The position numbers and the translations under genes were made by a program. From JBBROS01 sp963792675 (GTDB lineage: Bacteria; Pseudomonadota; Alphaproteobacteria; Acetobacterales; Acetobacteraceae): DNA of 64,000 nt. The DNA is taken from assembly GCA_963792675.1 (NCBI GenBank), contig CAWBWT010000002.1, positions 1,116,001-1,180,000 of the forward strand, written 5' to 3'. Shown in pieces: positions 42,652-51,747 of this stretch (the stretch's first letter is position 1; the number at the start of each line of letters is the position of its first letter). Below the pieces are notes generated by a model. It had not been told where the DNA came from, did no database searches, and saw only the letters and a list, made by a program, of their open reading frames with translations.

Positions 42652-43317
42652 TCAGGTCGCGAGCGGCAGCCGCTCCGCAACCAGGAACGGCGCGCCCGGC
42701 CCCGCCTGGGTGAACAGCGTCAGCGCGTCCACAAGCCGGGGGGCAGGCAAGGCGGACGCGAAGAAGGCTTCGGCGGCGGGCCGCACCACCGCGCGCTCCT
42801 CGGGCGAGAGCCGCCGGGTCAGGGTCATGTGGAAGAACCACGTCTCGAACACGTGCGGGTAGCCCCAGCGCGCCAGCATCGCCTCCTGCGCCGGCGGCAG
42901 GCCGTGGCGCCGGCGCCGGGTCAGCTCCGCCTCATCGGGCGGCGCCCGGTGCGCGTCGAGCCCGGCAACGCAGGCGTCTGCCAAGGCCTGCAACTCGGGT
43001 GAGGGCCGGGTTTCGCGCAACGCGAGGAAGCCGGATAGGTCGGCGACCGCCAGCGGCGGCAGGTCGAACGCCGGGAGCGTGGACGCAAGCCGCGCCGCGT
43101 CCTCGAGGAACAGGTCATAGCTGGTGGCCAGCCGCATCGGTGGCTTCAGCGTGGCGTGGAAGCCATACAGGCGCGGATCGGCGGTCAGCGCCGGCAGGTC
43201 CGGGACCGGCGGCTGCGGCAGGGTGGCGGCGGTTTCCGGGTCGCGGCCCAGCCAGGCGCAGCCGGCGCGCCAGAGCGGGTCAGCCGGGGCGGGCGCGTAA
43301 TAGACGGCGACGCGCAT
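42652..43317 (-). CDS. DUF1045 phosphonate-metabolism protein with 2H phosphoesterase motifs
   Basis: 221-aa protein of the family found at the ends of C-P lyase operons. It has two H-x-T-L motifs, H54-A-T-L-K-P-P and H163-M-T-L-T-R, the signature of 2H phosphoesterases that open cyclic phosphodiesters or process 2'-5' bonds. Length is normal and it is one of only two phn-side genes here without a frame break. It lies 8 bases after phnM on the same strand. The exact reaction is unknown to me; a cyclic ribose phosphate is a reasonable guess because the lyase makes one. Confidence 0.85.
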   Translation of the reverse strand: MRVAVYYAPAPADPLWRAGCAWLGRDPETAATLPQPPVPDLPALTADPRLYGFHATLKPPMRLATSYDLFLEDAARLASTLPAFDLPPLAVADLSGFLALRETRPSPELQALADACVAGLDAHRAPPDEAELTRRRRHGLPPAQEAMLARWGYPHVFETWFFHMTLTRRLSPEERAVVRPAAEAFFASALPAPRLVDALTLFTQAGPGAPFLVAERLPLAT

Positions 43318-43325
43318 CGTCCGGC

Positions 43326-44466
43326 TCAGATCACCCGCTCGCCGGCGCGCCAGACCTGGCGCACCACGGGCATGCCTTCGTGCTCCCGCACCCGCACCAG
43401 GTCGGCGCGCAGCCCGGGCTCGAGCCGGCCGCGGTCCCCGAGCCCGGCCATCGCCGCGGGGTGGGCGGTCACCATCGCGACACCCTCGGGCAGGGTGATC
43501 CCCGCCTCGCGGACGATGGCGAAGGCGGCCTCGACCAGGGCGGCCGGCACGTAGTCGCTGGCCAGCGCGTCGACCGCGCCGTCGCGGACCAGCTCGGCCG
43601 CCGAGACGTTGCCGGAATGGCTGCCGCCGCGCACGATGTTGGGCGCCCCGGCGATCACGCTCATGCCGCGCCTGCGCGCCTCGGTGGCGGCGAGCAGGCT
43701 GACCGGGAACTCGCTGACGCGGATGCCGTCGCGATGGTTCTCCTCGATCTCGTCCGCGGTGCGGTCGTCGTGGCTCGCCAGCACCGCCGCGTGGCCGCGC
43801 ATCCGCGCCAGCAGCGCCGCCCGGTTCGGGCCGCGCATCCGCTCCCGCTGCGCCTGCAGCTCGAGGATGCGCTGCTCGATCCACTCCGCGCCGTGCCCCT
43901 CGCGCTGCCGCATCTTCCGATACTGGTCGAGGTTCGCGTACTGGCCGACCCCCGGCGAGTGGTCCATCAGGCTGACCATCCGCACCCGCGCGTGGTCGGC
44001 GACCGGCTCGAACAGCGCCATCATGTCCGACGCCGGCAGCTCGCAGCGCAGATGCAGGAAGTGCTCGGATTTGAACAGCCCGGTGTCGGCCAGCGCGTCG
44101 AGGTCGACGACGCCGTCGTGGAAGGTCTGGGTGCGGTCCTTGTCGAAGCCGAGGTCGCCGAGGCAGAGCGCGTCGAGCACGGTGGTGACGCCGGAGGCGG
44201 CGCATTGCGCGTCGTGGGTCAGCATGGCCGAGCGGCTGGGCCAGCGGGCATTGCTGCGCGGCTGCACCTGCCGTTCGAGGTTGTCGGTGTGCACGTCGAC
44301 GACGCCGGGGATGAGCGTGTCGCCGTCGAGGTCGATGGCGCCGGGCGCCCGGCTGATCCCGGGCTGCACCTCGGCGATGCGCGGCGCCGTCGAGCACGAT
44401 CGTGCCGTGCAGCAGCCGGTCCGGCAGCACCAGGCGGGCGTTGGTGAGGATGGTGGGGTCGGGCAT
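43326..44466 (-). pseudogene. phnM: PhnM, ribose triphosphonate diphosphatase, one frame break
   Basis: Amidohydrolase that removes pyrophosphate from alkylphosphonate ribose triphosphate. The start M-P-D-P-T-I-L-T-N-A-R-L-V-L-P is at 44466. After I-V-L-D-G the frame changes; removing one base at about 44380 gives A-A-I-A-E-V-Q-P-G-I and continues as a complete enzyme with metal site V-D-V-H-T-D-N-L-E and L-A-S-H-D-D-R-T. Corrected length is 379 aa, as for E. coli PhnM (378). Its start lies directly against the phnL stop. Confidence 0.85.
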
Positions 44467-45185
44467 TCAGGCGGCGTCCTGCATCGGGCTGACGGTCAGG
44501 GTGGAGTCGGCGACCGCGTCGCGCACCGCTGTATCATGGAAAATGCCGACGATCGCCGCCCCGCGCGCCTTGGCTTCGTGGATCAGCCCGATCACCACGG
44601 CGGCGTTCTCGTCGTCGAGCGAGGCGGTCGGCTCATCGAGCAGCAGGATCGGGTGGGCGGCGACGAAGCCGCGCGCCAGGTTCACCCGCTGCTGCTCGCC
44701 GCCGGAGAAGGTGGCGGGCGGCAGGCCGTGCAGGCGGGCGGGGATGTTGAGCCGCAGCAGCAGCGCGCGCGCCTGCTCGCGGGCCGTCGCCGGGCGACGC
44801 GCCGCGCAGGATGGCGGCTTCGGCGACGATCTCCAGCGCCGGGACGCGCGGCACGACGCGCAGGAACTGGCTGACGTAGCCGAGCGTGTCGCGGCGCACC
44901 GCCAGCACGGTGCGCGGGTCGGCGGCGGCGAGGTCGACCATCGCGCCCGCATGGCGCACCAGGATGCGGCCGCGGTCGATGCGGTAGTTGCCGTGCAGGC
45001 TGCGCATGAGCGTGGACTTGCCGGCGCCGGACGGGCCGGTCAGCGCCACGCACTCGCCCGGCCGCACGACGAGCGCCACGCCGTCGAGCACGGGGAGCGT
45101 GATGCCGCCTTGCAGGTGCAGCACGAACGTCTTGCCCGACCGCCTCGGCCTGCAGCATGGGCACGCCGGTGCGGCTCGTGCTCAT
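44467..45185 (-). pseudogene. phnL: PhnL, C-P lyase ABC-type subunit, two frame breaks
   Basis: ATG 45185 overlaps the phnK stop (ATGA). Extra bases at about 45139 (G-run) and about 44805 break the frame. Corrected, it reads M-S-T-S-R-T-G-V-P-M, then F-V-L-H-L-Q-G-G-I, Walker A G-P-S-G-A-G-K-S-T, signature F-S-G-G-E-Q-Q-R and Walker B I-L-L-L-D-E-P-T-A-S-L-D. PhnL acts with PhnG, H and I in coupling phosphonate to ATP. Corrected length is about 238 aa, close to the family norm. Confidence 0.85.
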
Positions 45186-45964
45186 GCCTGCAGCACCGAA
45201 CTGACCAGCAGCTGCGTGTAGGCGTGCTGCGGGTCGTCCAGCACCTGGTCGGTCAGCCCGGTCTCGACCACGCGGCCGCGCTGCATGACCATGATGCGGC
45301 CGGCCAGCAGCCGGGCGACCGCGATGTCGTGGGTGACCAGCACGACCGCGATGCCGAGCCGGGCGACCAGGGTGCGGATCAGGTCGAGCAGCCGAGCCTG
45401 CACCGAGACGTCGAGGCCGCCGGTCGGCTCGTCCATGAACACCAGGCGCGGGTGGGTGACGAGCGTGCGGGCGATCTGCAGGCGCTGCAGCATGCCGCCG
45501 GAGAAGGTGCCGGGCATGTCGTCGATGCGGGCGGGGTCGATCTCGACCTGCCGCAGCCAGTCGATCGCGGCGTCGCGGATGCTGCCGTAGTGGCGGGCGC
45601 CCTGCGCCATCAGCCGTTCGCCGACGTTGCCGCCGGCCGAGACCCGCATGCGCAGCGCGTCGCGCGGGTTCTGGTGGACGAACCCCCAGTCGGAGCGGTG
45701 CAGCGCCCGCAGCGCCGGCGCCGGCATGGCGTGCAGGTCGTGCGTTTGCCCCTCCGGGTCCCGCACGAACACGGTGCCGGCGTCGGGGCGCATGCGTCCG
45801 CACGCGACGTTGAGCAGGGTGGTCTTGCCCGACCCGCTCTCGCCGACGATCGCCAGCACCTCGCCGGGCCAGAGGTCCACGTCGACGCCGTCGAGCGCCG
45901 GGATGGCGCCGAAGCGCAGCGTGAGGCCGCGGGCGGAGAGGAGGGTATCGGAGGGGATCGTCAT
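45182..45964 (-). CDS. phnK: PhnK, C-P lyase complex ATPase subunit
   Basis: 260-aa ABC-type ATPase that binds the PhnGHIJ core. Walker A G-E-S-G-S-G-K-T-T-L-L, H-Q-N-P-R-D-A-L (Q-loop), signature F-S-G-G-M-L-Q-R and Walker B L-V-F-M-D-E-P-T-G-G-L-D-V-S are all intact. It is the only gene of the phnF-phnM stretch with an unbroken frame, which argues that the breaks around it are not due to relaxed selection on the whole pathway for long. Confidence 0.93.
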   Translation of the reverse strand: MTIPSDTLLSARGLTLRFGAIPALDGVDVDLWPGEVLAIVGESGSGKTTLLNVACGRMRPDAGTVFVRDPEGQTHDLHAMPAPALRALHRSDWGFVHQNPRDALRMRVSAGGNVGERLMAQGARHYGSIRDAAIDWLRQVEIDPARIDDMPGTFSGGMLQRLQIARTLVTHPRLVFMDEPTGGLDVSVQARLLDLIRTLVARLGIAVVLVTHDIAVARLLAGRIMVMQRGRVVETGLTDQVLDDPQHAYTQLLVSSVLQA

Positions 45965-45988
45965 GCCTGACGCTCTTTCGCCCCAACC

Positions 45989-46077
45989 GTCATCCCCGGC
46001 CTCGATCCGGGGATCTCTCGGCGGTTGCCAAGACGCGTACCCGTGCGGGAGATGGCCGGATCAAGTCCGGCCATGAC
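45989..46077. repeat. REP/BIME-like pair of inverted 29-bp palindromic units
   Basis: Two 29-base units (45989-46017 and 46049-46077) lie head-to-head 31 bases apart in the phnK-phnJ gap. Each is a hairpin with core CCGG...CCGG. Compared in the same orientation they share GTCAT, CCGG, GATCCGG and ATCTC. Their differences CC/GG on one arm are matched by GG/CC on the other, so the stem is conserved by compensatory change. This resembles the dispersed intergenic palindromes of alphaproteobacterial genomes. Confidence 0.75.
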
Positions 46078-46111
46078 GTGGTTGGGGTGCGGGCGCGAAT
46101 GCAAAGACGCA

Positions 46112-46956
46112 TCACTCCGCCGCCTCCCGCATGGCCACCCGATCGGCGCAGTAATCCGTGTCGGAACACACGAACATGCGGGTGCCCCGGTCGTCGGTGA
46201 CGACCTCGTCCAGGTAGCTGTCCGCCGCGCCGCACAGCGCGCAGGCGTGCGGCGCGCGGCCGGGGCGGAACGGGTGGTCGTCGAAGTCGAGCGAACGCAC
46301 GTCGGTGTAGGGCGGCACGGCGTAGATCCGCTTCTCGCGCCCGGCGCCGAACAATTGCAGCGCCGGCATGCGGTGCATCTTCGGATTGTCGAACGCCGGG
46401 ATCGGCGACGGCGCCATCAGATAGCGGCCGTTCACCATCACCGGGTAGTCGTAGCTGGTGGCGAAATGGCCGTAGCGGGTGATGTCCTCGTACAGCTTCA
46501 CGTGCATCAGCCCGTACTCCGCCAGCCCGTGCATGCGCCGCGTTTCCGCCCGGCTCGATTTCCAGCCGGTACATCGGCTCGGGCTGCGGCACCTGGTAGA
46601 CGAGGATCTGGCCGTTCGGTCAGCGGCTGTTCCGGGATGCGGTGCCGGGTCTGGATCACGGTCGCCTCGGCGGTGCGCGTCGTGGTCCGCACGCCGGCGG
46701 TGCGGCCGAAGAAGCGGCGGATCGAGACGGCGTTGGTGGTGTCGTCCGCCCCCTGGTCGATCACCTTCAGCACGTCGTCCGGGCCCAGGATGCTCGCCGT
46801 CACCTGGATGCCGCCGGTGCCCCAGCCATACGGCAGCGGCATCTCGCGGCTGCCGAACGGCACCTGGTGGCCGGGGATCGCGACCGCCTTCAGCAGCGCG
46901 CGGCGGATCATGCGTTTGGTTTGCTCGTCGAGGTAGGCGAAGTTGTAGTCGGTCAC
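46112..46956 (-). pseudogene. phnJ: PhnJ, C-P lyase radical SAM subunit, two frame breaks
   Basis: Start GTG 46956 overlaps the phnI stop. PhnJ cleaves the carbon-phosphorus bond using a 4Fe-4S cluster and SAM. Seen: T-D-Y-N-F-A-Y-L-D-E-Q-T-K-R-M-I-R, G-T-G-G-I-Q-V, and at the end the cluster/thiyl motif C-A-L-C-G-A-A-D-S-Y plus F-V-C-S-D-T-D-Y-C. One-base additions at about 46616 and about 46550 split it into three frames. Corrected length is 280 aa (E. coli 281). All catalytic Cys are kept. Confidence 0.87.
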
Positions 46957-48038
46957 TCCGCCGCCTCCTGCAGCCCGGCGGCGGCTTCGGCCGCGCATGC
47001 GGCGGACCGTTTCCAGCTCGGCCTGGAAGTCGACGTAGTGCGGCAGCTTCAGGTGCTCGACGAAGCCGGTGCCCTCGACGTTGTCGGAGTGATACAGCAC
47101 GAACTCCACGTCCTGCGCCGGCGCCTCGACCGGCTCGCCCAGCTCCGCGGCGCGCATCGCGCGGTCCACCAGCGCCATGCCCATCGCCTTGCGCTCGCCC
47201 TGGCCGAAGCAGAGGCCATAGCCGCGGGTGAACTGCGGCGGCGCGGTGCGGGAGCCGTGGAACTGGTTGACCATCTGGCATTCGGTCAGCGCCACGTCGC
47301 CGATGTCGATGGCGAAGCCCAGTTCCGGCGGCTCGATCAGCACCGCGGCGTCGCCGATGCGCAGCTCGCCGACGAAGGGGTGCGCGTTGCCGTAGCCGCG
47401 CTGGGTGGAGTAGCCGAGCGCCAGCAGGAAGCCCTCGTCGCCGCGGGCGAGCGCCTGCAGGCGCACGTCGCGGGCGGCGGGAAAGCGACAGCGGCTGCGC
47501 GGGTCAGGTCGCCGGGCGCGGCGTCGGTCGGGGCCGGGTCGGGCTCGACCAGGTCCTCGCGGCCCAGGATGCCGAACACCGGCGGCAGCGGCGCGCCGTC
47601 GGCGGGCGCCTCGGGCGGCTGCGGTGGCGCTTCCGGCAGCGCCGGGTCGAGCAGGCGGTGGGTGTAGTCGTAGGTCGGGCCCAGCACCTGGCCGCCGGGC
47701 ATGTCCTTGAAGATGGCCGAGACCCGGCGGCGCAGCCGCATCGCGCCGGTCTCGACCGGGCGGCTGTGGCCGAAGCGGGGCAGGGTGGTGCGGTAGGCGC
47801 GCAGCAGGAACGCGGCCTCGATCAGGTCGCCCTGCGCCTGCAGGATGGCGCGGGCCGCGAGTGCGCGGTCGTAGCAGGAGCCCTCGCTCATGACCCGGTC
47901 CACGGCGCGGCCGAGCTGGGCCTCGACCTGGTCCGGGGTGATCGGCGGCAGCGCCGGGTCGCCGCGGCGCTGCGTGGCGAGCCAGGCATGGGCGGCGTCG
48001 ATCGCCCGCTCGCCGCCCTTGACCGCGACATAGGCCAT
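46953..48038 (-). pseudogene. phnI: PhnI, C-P lyase nucleosidase subunit, two frame breaks
   Basis: PhnI displaces adenine from ATP to link phosphonate to ribose triphosphate, with PhnG, H and L. It starts M-A-Y-V-A-V-K-G-G-E-R-A-I at 48038, one base inside the phnH stop. A missing base at about 47488 and an extra base at about 46992 break it. Between them, L-A-L-G-Y-S-T-Q-R-G-Y-G, C-Q-M-V-N-Q-F-H-G-S and L-P-H-Y-V-D-F are intact family motifs. Corrected length is 361 aa, the family norm. Confidence 0.85.
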
Positions 48039-48616
48039 CAGGCCGGCTCGATCCGCAGCGTGCGCGGGAAGGCGGCGATGCGGTCGCCGGCGCACAGGAT
48101 GAGGTCGACGCCGCGCGGGAACAGCGCGCGGTTCGCGGCCCACTCGGCCACGAAGCCAGGCGGCAGCCCATCGACTGTGCAACGTGGCCGGCGCGGCCAG
48201 GCCCGGGCCTTCCAGCCGGTAGGCCGGGCCGGCGCCGAGCGCCGCGCACTTGCAGGATGAGCGTCGCGCTGTCCTCCGGCCCGTCATCGGTGCCGGCGCA
48301 GAACTCGGTCAGCGGCACCGGATGCAGCGCCACGACGAACATCGCCCGCTGCCGTGCGCGCAGAGCGGTGCGCCGCAGTGGAAGGCGATCCAGTCCGCGG
48401 CGGCAGCGGCTTCGTCGTCCAGCCAGAGCGGCGTGTCCACGTCGACCAGCGTCAGCAGCGCCGCGGCGGTTGCGCGGTGCAGCGGGGCCGGCGGCTCGGC
48501 CGGCGTGCCAGGCGTGTGGACGGTGCCGGGCCGGGCCATGGCGTCGAGCACGGCGCGGAAGCAGGCCTGGCTGTCCAGCACGGGGTCGGCGAAGCCGGGA
48601 TTGGTCAGACGCTCAT
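48038..48616 (-). pseudogene. phnH: PhnH, C-P lyase core subunit, about four frame breaks
   Basis: Non-catalytic core subunit of the PhnGHIJ complex. Segments in successive frames: L-T-N-P-G-F-A-D-P-V-L-D-S-Q, R-A-V-L-D-A-M-A-R-P-G, F-V-V-A-L-H-P-V-P-L-T-E-F, and A-A-F-P-R-T-L-R-I-E-P-A at the end. Breaks: a missing base near 48609 and near 48360, an extra base near 48247 and near 48178. The net change is zero, and the corrected product of about 192 aa equals the family length (E. coli 194). The start overlaps the phnG stop (ATGA). Confidence 0.8.
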
Positions 48617-49071
48617 GAGCGCATCGTCGCCATGGTGAAGAACTGCACCTGCGTCGCCGCGGCCCGGCGCGCGGTCTCGGCCCGCGCCGCCGCCTGCGCT
48701 TCGGCCAAGGGGCGCGATCACGGTGTCCTGCAGCGTGCCGTGCCGTGCCGGGTCCTGCAGGGCGGCGTCCAGCGCTGCGGCCAGCTCCGCCTGGCGCAGG
48801 TCGCGGCCCAGGCAATAGGCGTGCCCGACCTGGCCGGCCTCGGTGCGGACCGTGCAGCGGGCGACCGTCGCCTCGCCCAGGTTGAACGCCTGGCCGGTGC
48901 CGCCGGCGCGGCCCTGCAGCATCACCAGCCCGATCTCGGGCCCGCGCAGCCGGGTCCAGCCGGGCAGGAGGCGCTGCGGCCAGACGGTCGAGCTCATCGC
49001 CGGAAGCGCGGGCCAGCACGGCCATCCAGGCTTGCCGGGCGACGGGTTCGGAGGGTAGCGGCGGTCGACAT
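48613..49071 (-). pseudogene. phnG: PhnG, C-P lyase core subunit, about three frame breaks
   Basis: First gene of the structural operon. Segments: P-V-A-R-Q-A-W-M-A-V-L-A-R-A, then L-R-G-P-E-I-G-L-V-M-L-Q-G-R-A-G-G, F-N-L-G-E-A-T-V-A-R-C-T-V-R and G-H-A-Y-C-L-G-R-D, clear PhnG sequence. Extra bases lie in the windows 49055-49068 and 48970-48990 and at about 48707. Corrected length is about 151 aa, normal for PhnG. It is transcribed divergently from phnF across a 78-base gap with a perfect palindrome. Confidence 0.82.
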
Positions 49072-49090
49072 GGCGGGGAACGGCCCGTAT

Positions 49091-49104
49091 GTTGTCTAGA
49101 CAAC
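49091..49104. promoter_or_regulatory. Candidate PhnF operator palindrome
   Basis: Perfect 14-bp palindrome GTTGTCTAGACAAC in the 78-base gap between divergent phnG and phnF. GntR/HutC regulators bind such palindromes with a central T-A; PhnF sites known elsewhere have a similar T-x-x-T-x-T-A-G-A core (from memory). Confidence 0.6.
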
Positions 49105-49149
49105 TAGACGCCGACGCGATAGCGTCAACCCGAACAGCATGACGGTTCG

Positions 49150-49872
49150 ATGACCGAATCCCGCGCCGCCGTCCCGCTTTGGCGCCGCATCGCGCAGCGC
49201 CTCTCGACCGAGATCGGCCCCGGCGGGCTGCAGCCCGGCGCTCGCTTGCCGACCGAGGCGCAGCTCGCCGCCCGGTTCGACGTCAACCGCCACACGGTCC
49301 GCCGCGCCATCGAGAGCCTGGTCCGCACCGGGCCTGGTCCGGGTCGAGCAGGGCCGCGGCTCGTTCGTCGCCGACGACGTGCATCGACTATCCCGTGACC
49401 GGCCGCACCCGCTTCAACGAATGGATCCGCCGGCAGAACCGCGAGCCGACCGGGCCAGGTGCTGCAAGTGCGCGAACTGGCGGCGACGCAGGCGGTGGCG
49501 GCCGGGCTGGACGTGGAACGGGGCAGCAGGGTCGTGCTGATGGAACGGCTCGGCTTCGCCGACCGCGTGCCGGTCAGCCTCGGCGCGCACCATTTCTCGC
49601 CGGATCGCCTGCCGGGCATCTTGGACGCGCTGCGGTCGCAGCCGACCGTGACGGAGGCGCTCGCTGCGGTCGGCGTCGGCGACTACGTGCGGCAGTCCAC
49701 GCGCGTCTCCGCCCGGCTGCCGACCTTGGTCGAAGCCAACCTGCTGCAAGTTGGCCGGACCCGGCCGATGCTGGTGTGCGACAACGTCAACGTGGACGCG
49801 ACCGGCCAGATCGTCGAATTCGGCGTCACCCGCTATCCCAGCACGCGGGTGCAGGTCGTGTTCGAGCCGTAA
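49150..49872 (+). pseudogene. phnF: PhnF, GntR/HutC-family regulator, three frame breaks
   Basis: Putative repressor of the phn operon. The N-terminal winged helix is intact: P-L-W-R-R-I-A-Q-R-L, L-P-T-E-A-Q-L-A-A-R-F, V-N-R-H-T-V-R-R-A-I. Extra bases at about 49332, 49381 and 49454 then break the frame. Correcting them gives G-L-V-R-V-E-Q-G-R-G-S-F-V, the F-N-E linker and a UTRA effector domain through to the stop at 49872. The three additions sum to one codon, and the corrected length is 239 aa (E. coli PhnF 241). Confidence 0.83.
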
Positions 49873-49890
49873 TGCGCTAGGCTGCGTCGC

Positions 49891-50644
49891 ATGCGCATCC
49901 TGCTGCTCAACCCCAACACCTCCCCCGGCATCACCGCCCTGCTCGACGCGGCCGCGCGGCCGGCGCTGGCAGCCGGCACCGAGCTGGTGTCGATGACGGC
50001 GTCGCGCGGGGTGCCCTACATCGCGTCCCGCGCCGAGGCGGCGATCGGCGGCGTGGTGGTGCTCGAGCTGCTGGCCGAGCACCACGCCGGGTTCGACGCC
50101 GCCATCATCGCCGCCTTCGCCGACCCCGGCCTGGGCGCCGCGCGGGAGCTGTTGCCGATCCCGGTGGTCGGCCTGGCCGAGGCGGGGATGCTGACCGCCT
50201 GCATGCTCGGGCGCGCGCTTCGGCATCGTCACCTTCAGCCCGTCGCTGGATGCCTGGTACCATGAAAGCGTTGCCTGGCACGGGCTGGGCGGCCGGTGCG
50301 CCGGGGTGTTCGCGCTCGAGGAGGGCTTCACGGATGTCGTCGGCGTGCAGGACGAGAAGGCGGCGGCGCTGGTGGCACTCGCCGGGCGCGCGGTGGCCGG
50401 CGGGGCGGATGTGATCGTGCTGGCCGGGGCGCCGCTTTCGGGTCTTGCCGCCAAGGTGCGGGACGCGATCCCGGTTCCGGTCGTGGACTGCGCCGTGGCC
50501 GCGGTGAAGCAAGCGGAGGCGCTGGTCGCATTGCGGGTGCGGGCGCCGACGGCCGGGTCGTTCCGGCGGCCGGGGCCGAAGCCGGTGCAAGGGATGACGG
50601 GGCCGCTCGCCCGGTGGATCGAGGGGCGGGACCCCGGGCTATAG
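49891..50644 (+). pseudogene. Aspartate/hydantoin racemase-family protein, one frame break
   Basis: Begins M-R-I-L-L-L-N-P-N-T-S at 49891. The frame is lost after A-C-M-L-G-R-A; one extra base at about 50218 in a GCGCGCGC run, if removed, gives F-G-I-V-T-F-S-P-S-L and continues to the stop at 50644, 250 aa. The family uses two cysteines to racemise amino acids or hydantoins. Here the first position reads A-A-F-A-D-P-G-L (Ala where Cys is frequent) and the second is V-V-D-C-A-V-A. It follows phnF by 18 bases but has no obvious phosphonate role. Confidence 0.78.
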
Positions 50645-51688
50645 CGGTGCGGGCGCTACGCCTTCGACCGACCGGTAGCGGCCGTCGGCGACGCGGAGGC
50701 GGCCTTGCCGCCGCATCAGGTTGACGTGCGCCAGCACCTCGCTGAACGCGAAGCCCATCTGGTGCGGGTCGTCGATCGGCCGCCGAAACACGACCGGCAC
50801 CAGGTCGGCGGCGGTGCAGCCCCGCTCGGCGCAGGCGTCGAAGATGGCGGCGCAACGGGCCTCGTGATGGGCCGCCAGCTCGTCCACCCGGGCATGCAGG
50901 CCGCGGAACGGCAGGTTGTGGCCTGGCACGACCAGCGTGTCGGCTGGCAGCGCGCGCTTCAGCTCCGCCAGCGAGCGCAGGAAGATGCCAAGCGGGTCAC
51001 CTTGCGGATCCATCGCCTGCACGCTGATATTGGGCGAGATCCGCGCCAGCACCTGGTCGGCGGCCAGCAGCAGCCGGTCGGCCTCGCAGTAGAGCATCAC
51101 CTGCTCCGGCGAGTGGCCGCCGCCGGTCAGCACCTCGAACCGCCGAGCGCCGATGACCAGCGTCTCGCCCGCGATCAGCCGGCGGAAGGTGCGCGGCAGG
51201 CCGGTCAGCATGCGCAGGTAGCGCTGCCCCTGGCTCAGCAGCTTGGCGGTGGTGTCGGGGTCGAGGCCCTCGGCGAGGTAAAAGCTGCGGTACGGCTCGG
51301 AGTCGAGCGCGTTGGGGTCGAGCAGCAGGATCAGGCTGGTGAGGTACTCGGTCTGGCTCATCAGCAGCGGCGCGCCGAACCGCTGGCACAGCCATCCGGC
51401 CATCCCGGCGTGGTCCGGGTGGAAGTGGGTCACGATCACCCGGGTCAGCGGCCGCCCCCGGAGGAAGCCGTCGAGCAGCGCGGTCCAGGCCTCCTGCGTG
51501 GGCGCGTCGCCGATCCCGGTATCGACGACGGCGAAGCCGGGGCCGTCCTCGAGCAGGTAGATGTTGACGTGGTCCAGCCGGAACGGCAGCGCCAGCCGCA
51601 CCCAGAACAGGCCGGCCGCCACCTCGGTCACGGCGCCGGGCGCGGGCGGCTCGGGAAACGGGAACTGCAGCGGGGCCGGCTCGGTCAT
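50639..51688 (-). CDS. MBL-fold metallohydrolase (glyoxalase II-like)
   Basis: 349-aa metallo-beta-lactamase-fold hydrolase. Metal motif T-H-F-H-P-D-H-A-G-M-A at about 94-104; further ligands in G-G-G-H-S-P-E-Q and V-P-G-H-N-L-P. A C-terminal winged-helix-like extension (about 270-349) resembles that of LACTB2/glyoxalase-II relatives. The substrate is unknown, perhaps a thioester or lactone. It overlaps the racemase pseudogene end by 6 bases, tail to tail. It is too long and differently built to be PhnP, despite the neighbourhood. Confidence 0.87.
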   Translation of the reverse strand: MTEPAPLQFPFPEPPAPGAVTEVAAGLFWVRLALPFRLDHVNIYLLEDGPGFAVVDTGIGDAPTQEAWTALLDGFLRGRPLTRVIVTHFHPDHAGMAGWLCQRFGAPLLMSQTEYLTSLILLLDPNALDSEPYRSFYLAEGLDPDTTAKLLSQGQRYLRMLTGLPRTFRRLIAGETLVIGARRFEVLTGGGHSPEQVMLYCEADRLLLAADQVLARISPNISVQAMDPQGDPLGIFLRSLAELKRALPADTLVVPGHNLPFRGLHARVDELAAHHEARCAAIFDACAERGCTAADLVPVVFRRPIDDPHQMGFAFSEVLAHVNLMRRQGRLRVADGRYRSVEGVAPAPL

Positions 51689-51747
51689 CGGGCTTGCATA
51701 GCCCGGTGCGCCGCGGAGGGCGAGCGGCCCGTTACTCCATGAGCGCG

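Noticed and set aside
44380..50218. Programmed ribosomal frameshifting as explanation of the phn frame breaks
   Set aside because: Too many sites, of both signs, in different contexts, without slippery heptamers or consistent downstream structures.
50639..51688. MBL-fold gene as PhnP
   Set aside because: Length (349 aa) and the C-terminal winged-helix extension fit glyoxalase II/LACTB2-like hydrolases, not PhnP. It also lies beyond the divergent regulator, on the other side of the locus.
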